A DNA stretch of 6,918 bases from an uncultured Blautia sp. (lineage in GTDB: Bacteria; Bacillota; Clostridia; Lachnospirales; Lachnospiraceae), in assembly GCA_934394595.1 (NCBI GenBank), contig CAKRRX010000133.1:1-6918 (forward strand), given 5' to 3'. Within the stretch, counting starts at the first letter, position 1; every line of letters begins with the position of its first letter. Under the pieces are notes generated by a model. The model did no database searches, had not been told where the DNA came from, and saw nothing but the letters and a program-made list of their open reading frames with translations. The position numbers and the translations under genes were made by a program. This document shows positions 4,238-6,918 of the stretch, one piece after another.

Positions 4238-5494
4238 TTAATTTAATCTGTACACCTCTGCACTCTGAAGCCCAAAGGCCAGTGCCTCTGAATGGCTGTT
4301 AAAGTAAATATCCACGTGTCCGTAAGGAGTTCCAAGGTCTTCCACTGTATACACATTTCCATTGATCAGAAGCTGTGTTCCAAATGGTACACCAGCCATA
4401 GCCACAGTTCTTCCTGCTGTGGGAACGGTTCCGCTTGCAGTCAGATTTCCAGCAGTGCCACAGCACTGTGCGCAGTTGCAGTATGCGGTAAGTGTAAAGG
4501 TTCCAAGATAAGTTCCTGAACCTGAGGAACTGGATGTATCAGAAGCGCTGCTCTGTGAACTGTCAGAAGAATCCTGGCTGTCCCCGGACTCACTGTAGGA
4601 ACTATCATCCCCATAAGAATCTTCGGAATAAGAATCCTCTGTATAAGAGTTCTCGGTGTAACTATCCTCTGCGGAATTACTTTCATCTGATGCAGTACTT
4701 TCAGAATCGCCTTCAGAGCTTGCCGCCTCAGCCTGGGCTGCTGCCTCTTCCTGGGCTGCTACCTGAAGAAGGCTGTAGATGCTATTATCCGCGCTGCTGA
4801 TCTGTGCATTCAGTGCGCTGATCTCTTCCTGGCTGGAACTGATCTGATAAATGTAAGACTGGATGTTCTCACTTGTACTTGCAGTCAGAGCCTGAACTTC
4901 CTGCTGTTTGGCAGATTTCTCTGCCAGAAGGCTGTTGATAGAAGCAGCTTCTTCCTCAGCTGCATCCTCCTGCTCCTTAATCTGTGCCTGAAGTGCCTTG
5001 TACTTGTCCAGCATATCCCGGTCATACTTGGAAATCTGTGCAATATTCTCTGCACGATTCAGGAACTGAGCCAGATCCTCAGAGGACAAAAGCAGCTCCA
5101 ACATGGATGCACTGCCATTCTCATACATATATACGATTCTTTTCTTCATATCCTCATACTGCTTATCAGAAGTCTGCTTTGCTTCCTGAAGCTTTTCCTC
5201 CAGGCTCTTAAGCTCTTCCTCTTTTTCTGCTGCCTGAATGCTAAGATCGGAAATGCTGCTGGTCAGCTCATCATACTGCGCATTCAATTCCCCAAGATAA
5301 CTCTCCAACTCCTGCTTCTTACTCTCCAGGGAATCCATATTCGCCTGCTGCTGTGCCAGCTGGGTCTGTGCTGCTTCTTTTTGCGCCTGGGCATCTGCAA
5401 TCTGTTCCTCTGTAGTTGCTGCATATGTGGTCATTGGTGCTGCAGTGCCGATTACCCCTGCCAGCAGCAATGGAAAAATCTTTCTGATTCTCAT
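4238..5494 (-). CDS. Secreted PcsB/CwlO-like coiled-coil protein with C-terminal 3D domain (peptidoglycan remodelling)
   Basis: 418 residues from the ATG at 5494, with GAGGTG (5509-5504) nine bases upstream; an in-frame GTG at 5506 is part of that ribosome binding site and is rejected. Residues 1-25 are a signal peptide (MRIRK, hydrophobic core, TYA-A cleavage). Residues 28-250 are coiled coil rich in Glu, Gln and Ala. They include the PcsB/CwlO-type segment MKKRIVYMYENGSASMLELL (116-135) and FLNRAENIAQISKYDRDML (144-162). Residues 255-328 form a Ser/Asp/Glu-rich linker. Residues 330-418 form a 3D (double-psi barrel) domain: LTAYCNCAQCCG (335-346), ASGTVPTAGRTVA (353-365), VPFGTQLLING (369-379), VEDLG (384-388), HVDIYF (393-398). 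3D domains occur in peptidoglycan lytic enzymes such as YocH and resemble MltA-type transglycosylases. PcsB-like coiled coils couple to FtsEX in other bacteria; that link is inference here. Own promoter, WalR-like site and shared terminator. Confidence 0.88.
   Translation of the reverse strand: MRIRKIFPLLLAGVIGTAAPMTTYAATTEEQIADAQAQKEAAQTQLAQQQANMDSLESKKQELESYLGELNAQYDELTSSISDLSIQAAEKEEELKSLEEKLQEAKQTSDKQYEDMKKRIVYMYENGSASMLELLLSSEDLAQFLNRAENIAQISKYDRDMLDKYKALQAQIKEQEDAAEEEAASINSLLAEKSAKQQEVQALTASTSENIQSYIYQISSSQEEISALNAQISSADNSIYSLLQVAAQEEAAAQAEAASSEGDSESTASDESNSAEDSYTENSYTEDSYSEDSYGDDSSYSESGDSQDSSDSSQSSASDTSSSSGSGTYLGTFTLTAYCNCAQCCGTAGNLTASGTVPTAGRTVAMAGVPFGTQLLINGNVYTVEDLGTPYGHVDIYFNSHSEALAFGLQSAEVYRLN
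4595..4669 (-). repeat. Short in-frame repeats encoding an acidic S-Y-x-E-D linker
   Basis: Residues 276-300 of the 3D-domain protein consist of near-repeats of five residues (SYTEN, SYTED, SYSED, SYGDD), encoded by diverged 15-bp units. They lie in the middle of the Ser/Asp-rich linker joining the coiled coil to the 3D domain. The repeat is periodic at the protein level; copy number may vary between strains. Confidence 0.7.
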
Positions 5495-5529
5495 AAAAAT
5501 AAACACCTCATTACGTTTTTGTAGGTCTC

Positions 5530-5557
5530 AGTATACCACATTTCGTAATTTTTTCAA
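5530..5557 (-). promoter_or_regulatory. Promoter of the 3D-domain wall protein gene
   Basis: On the minus strand TTGAAA (5557-5552) and TATACT (5535-5530) are separated by 16 bp, with an extended -10 TG (TGGTATACT). Each hexamer differs from consensus at one base. The gene start lies 35 bases downstream of the -10 box. Confidence 0.75.
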
Positions 5558-5574
5558 CACTTTTATTTAATTTT

Positions 5575-5591
5575 TGTAATAATTATGTAAT
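5575..5591 (+). promoter_or_regulatory. WalR (YycF)-box-like direct repeat
   Basis: TGTAAT (5575-5580), five bases, TGTAAT (5586-5591) fits the WalR consensus TGTWAH-N5-TGTWAH at every position. A degenerate third half-site, TGTTTT (5597-5602), follows at the same 11-bp spacing. The site lies 17 bp upstream of the -35 box of the 3D-domain gene, read in the opposite orientation. WalRK regulates pcsB in streptococci and 3D-domain yocH in Bacillus, so this gene is a likely target. The region is AT-rich, which lowers certainty. Confidence 0.55.
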
Positions 5592-5609
5592 ATTTATGTT
5601 TTACCACGC

Positions 5610-5651
5610 AAAAAAAACCTGCATTCCACAGATTTCTCCATGAAATGCAGG
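5610..5651 (-). terminator. Rho-independent terminator of spoVG
   Basis: On the minus strand CCTGCATTTC (5651-5642) pairs with GGAATGCAGG (5627-5618), ten pairs with one T-G, followed by eight T (5617-5610). The stem begins 23 bases after the spoVG stop codon. It also insulates the downstream 3D-domain gene from spoVG transcription. Confidence 0.92.
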
Positions 5652-5674
5652 CTGTAAAAACCTTACCCCTATGA

Positions 5675-5947
5675 TTATACAGCGGCTTCCTCAGCTGCTG
5701 CTTCCTGATACTTCTCGAGAATGATCGTCTGGATCTTGTCACGGGTGGAAGAATTGATGGGATGTGCAATGTCCCGGTATTCCCCATCTGTGGCTTTGCG
5801 ACTTGGCATTGCAATGAAAAGCCCCTTCTCGCCCTCGATCACCTTGATATCATGTACTACAAATTCTTCATCAATGGTGATGGAAACTACGGCTTTCATC
5901 TTCCCCTCCTTCGCAACCTTTCTCACCCGTACGTCTGTAATGTTCAT
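5675..5947 (-). CDS. spoVG: Septation/RNA-binding regulator SpoVG
   Basis: 90 residues, nearly all matching the compact SpoVG fold: [11 protein letters not shown] (1-11), [20 protein letters not shown] (16-35), [11 protein letters not shown] (42-52), then [18 protein letters not shown] (55-72). A short Ala/Glu-rich tail (EAAAEEAAV) follows and is variable in the family. SpoVG is a small cytoplasmic dimer that binds RNA (and DNA) and affects septation, sporulation and virulence gene expression in several Firmicutes. The ATG at 5947 is preceded by a purine-rich GGAAAGGGG, eight bases from the start. It follows glgD on the same strand after 119 bp, where I see no convincing terminator, so read-through from glgD is possible. 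I did not recognise a sigma-H promoter, the form that drives spoVG in Bacillus subtilis. It ends at a strong terminator of its own. Confidence 0.97.
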   Translation of the reverse strand: MNITDVRVRKVAKEGKMKAVVSITIDEEFVVHDIKVIEGEKGLFIAMPSRKATDGEYRDIAHPINSSTRDKIQTIILEKYQEAAAEEAAV

Positions 5948-5966
5948 TTTTGCTGCCCCTTTCCTC

Positions 5967-5990
5967 TTAAACGCATTTACTGCGCTTTAA
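5967..5990. other. Small inverted repeat in the spoVG leader
   Basis: TTAAA-CGCA (5967-5975) and TGCG-C-TTTAA (5981-5990) form a nine-pair stem with one bulged C and a five-base loop. In the spoVG mRNA it would sit just upstream of the ribosome binding site. On the plus strand it is followed by GTC and seven T (5994-6000), so it could also stop transcription running towards glgD. The stem is AT-rich and may be fortuitous. Confidence 0.35.
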
Positions 5991-6066
5991 GTCTTTTTTT
6001 ATAATTTTCTTACTCTATACTGCTTCACTGATGCAGTCACGGTCTGCTCATGAAGCCCACAGAATA

Positions 6067-6918
6067 TTACAAACTGTATCTTTCGTTTTTCTCCACAACG
6101 ATCTTCACTTCGCCATCTCCACTAAAATAAGAATTGGCACGGATCGTATCACGGCTTTCCACAATACAATTCTCAATATGGGTATTATCACCCAGATATA
6201 CATCATTCAGGATCACAGAGTTCTTGATCACACAGTTATTCCCAACAAATACATCTTTAAATAATACAGAATTTTCCACAACGCCGTTTATGATACAGCC
6301 ACTGGAGACCAGACTGTTCTTTACAGAAGCTCCCGGATTATATTTTGCAGGTGGAAGGTCATCGATCTTTGTCTTGATTCCAGGCTCCTGCTTGAAGAAA
6401 TAATTCCGGATCTCTGGTTTCAGGAAATCCATGTTCGTCTTATAATAAGACTCTACAGTAGAAATATTGCTCCAATAATTGTCAATCTTGTAACCGTAGA
6501 TCCTCTTAAGGTTTTTATAGCGGATCAGGATATCCTTAACAAAATCATTGCGTCCTTCCTGCGCTGCCTTCTCAATCAGTTCGATCAGCTGTCTTCTTCG
6601 AATTACATAAATACCGGTAGAAATGGTATTGTACGGGGAAACCATCGGCTTCTCCTCAAATTCCTCGATCCGGCAGTCCTCATTCATACGCAGTACGCCA
6701 AAACGCTCTACCTCTGACGGATCCTGGCAGGTAGTACAAACCACTGTAATATCCGCACGTTTTGCAATATGATATTCCAGTACCTTATTGTAATCCATCT
6801 TATAAACGCAGTCACCGGATGCAATCACAACATACGGCTCATGGCTGTTTTTCAAAAAGCTCAGATTCTGATAAATTGCATCTGCGGTTCCCTGATACCA
6901 GAAACCATTTTCTTTGGT
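6067..6918 (-). CDS. glgD: Glucose-1-phosphate adenylyltransferase GlgD-type subunit (5' end outside window)
   Basis: 283 residues of the C-terminal part are visible; the frame is open to the window edge, so a TTG at 6855 is internal. ADP-glucose pyrophosphorylase makes ADP-glucose for glycogen synthesis; in Firmicutes GlgC pairs with the homologous GlgD. Visible landmarks are WYQGTADAIYQN (7-18), SGDCVYKMDY (34-43; GlgC has GDHIYKMDY), FEEKP (87-91) and NYWSNISTVESYYKTNMDFL (147-166). A left-handed beta-helix of hexapeptide repeats spans about 194-262. Where GlgC has YWRDVGT, with a metal-binding aspartate, this protein has YWSNIST. Together with H-to-C in the GD motif, this supports GlgD over GlgC and suggests weak or no catalysis, with a modulating role. 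glgC is expected upstream, outside the window. spoVG follows on the same strand. Confidence 0.88.
   Translation of the reverse strand, partial: TKENGFWYQGTADAIYQNLSFLKNSHEPYVVIASGDCVYKMDYNKVLEYHIAKRADITVVCTTCQDPSEVERFGVLRMNEDCRIEEFEEKPMVSPYNTISTGIYVIRRRQLIELIEKAAQEGRNDFVKDILIRYKNLKRIYGYKIDNYWSNISTVESYYKTNMDFLKPEIRNYFFKQEPGIKTKIDDLPPAKYNPGASVKNSLVSSGCIINGVVENSVLFKDVFVGNNCVIKNSVILNDVYLGDNTHIENCIVESRDTIRANSYFSGDGEVKIVVEKNERYSL

Noticed and set aside
5495..5506. GTG start at 5506 for the 3D-domain protein
   Set aside because: The GTG is part of the GAGGTG ribosome binding site used by the ATG at 5494, which also begins a proper signal peptide.
5948..6066. Sigma-H promoter for spoVG
   Set aside because: No spacing-correct AGGA/GAAT elements were found, and the sigma-A-like hexamers there (such as TATAGA) lack a partner -35.

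Overview
The window reads as a chromosome segment of a Gram-positive anaerobe of the Lachnospiraceae type (Clostridia). The grounds are the gene types: GlgD next to SpoVG, a BioY biotin importer under a BirA-type operator, a secreted PcsB-like/3D wall protein with a WalR-type site, and a Pdu-type microcompartment shell protein. Promoters are sigma-A-like, Shine-Dalgarno sites strong, and intergenic DNA AT-rich. The genus is not determined.

Layout. 1-363 (+) is the 3' end of a WYL-domain regulator. 364-919 has no gene but is dense in structure: 22-bp tandem repeats, an 11-bp-spaced direct repeat, a tRNA-Pro(CGG)-like remnant with an intact 3' half and a decayed 5' half, a strong terminator, a 75-bp fold-back element with TA ends, and a promoter. 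The simplest reading is that an integrated element ends at about 600, inside the 3' part of a tRNA-Pro gene, and host chromosome follows. 920-2314 (+) is a divergent Hsp70/actin-fold ATPase-like protein. It converges on and overlaps by 11 bp a two-gene minus-strand operon, bioY (3273-2716) followed by a Cys-rich DUF1284 protein (2732-2304). The bioY promoter is overlapped by a near-perfect BirA operator (3335-3366). Transcribed away from it is a solitary pduB-like shell gene (3445-4158, +), which shares a bidirectional terminator (4175-4226) with a minus-strand gene for a secreted coiled-coil/3D-domain wall protein (5494-4238). That gene has a clear promoter and a WalR-box-like direct repeat. 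spoVG (5947-5675, -) with its own terminator and the partial glgD (6918-6067, -) close the window.

How they fit together. The genes are mostly independent housekeeping or accessory units. The coherent groups are BirA-controlled biotin uptake with an attached uncharacterised Cys-rich protein; wall remodelling under probable WalRK control; and glycogen synthesis followed by the RNA-binding regulator SpoVG. No new multi-gene defence or mobile system is visible. The items most worth following are the element/tRNA junction, the orphan shell protein facing the BirA operator, and the bioY-DUF1284 pairing.
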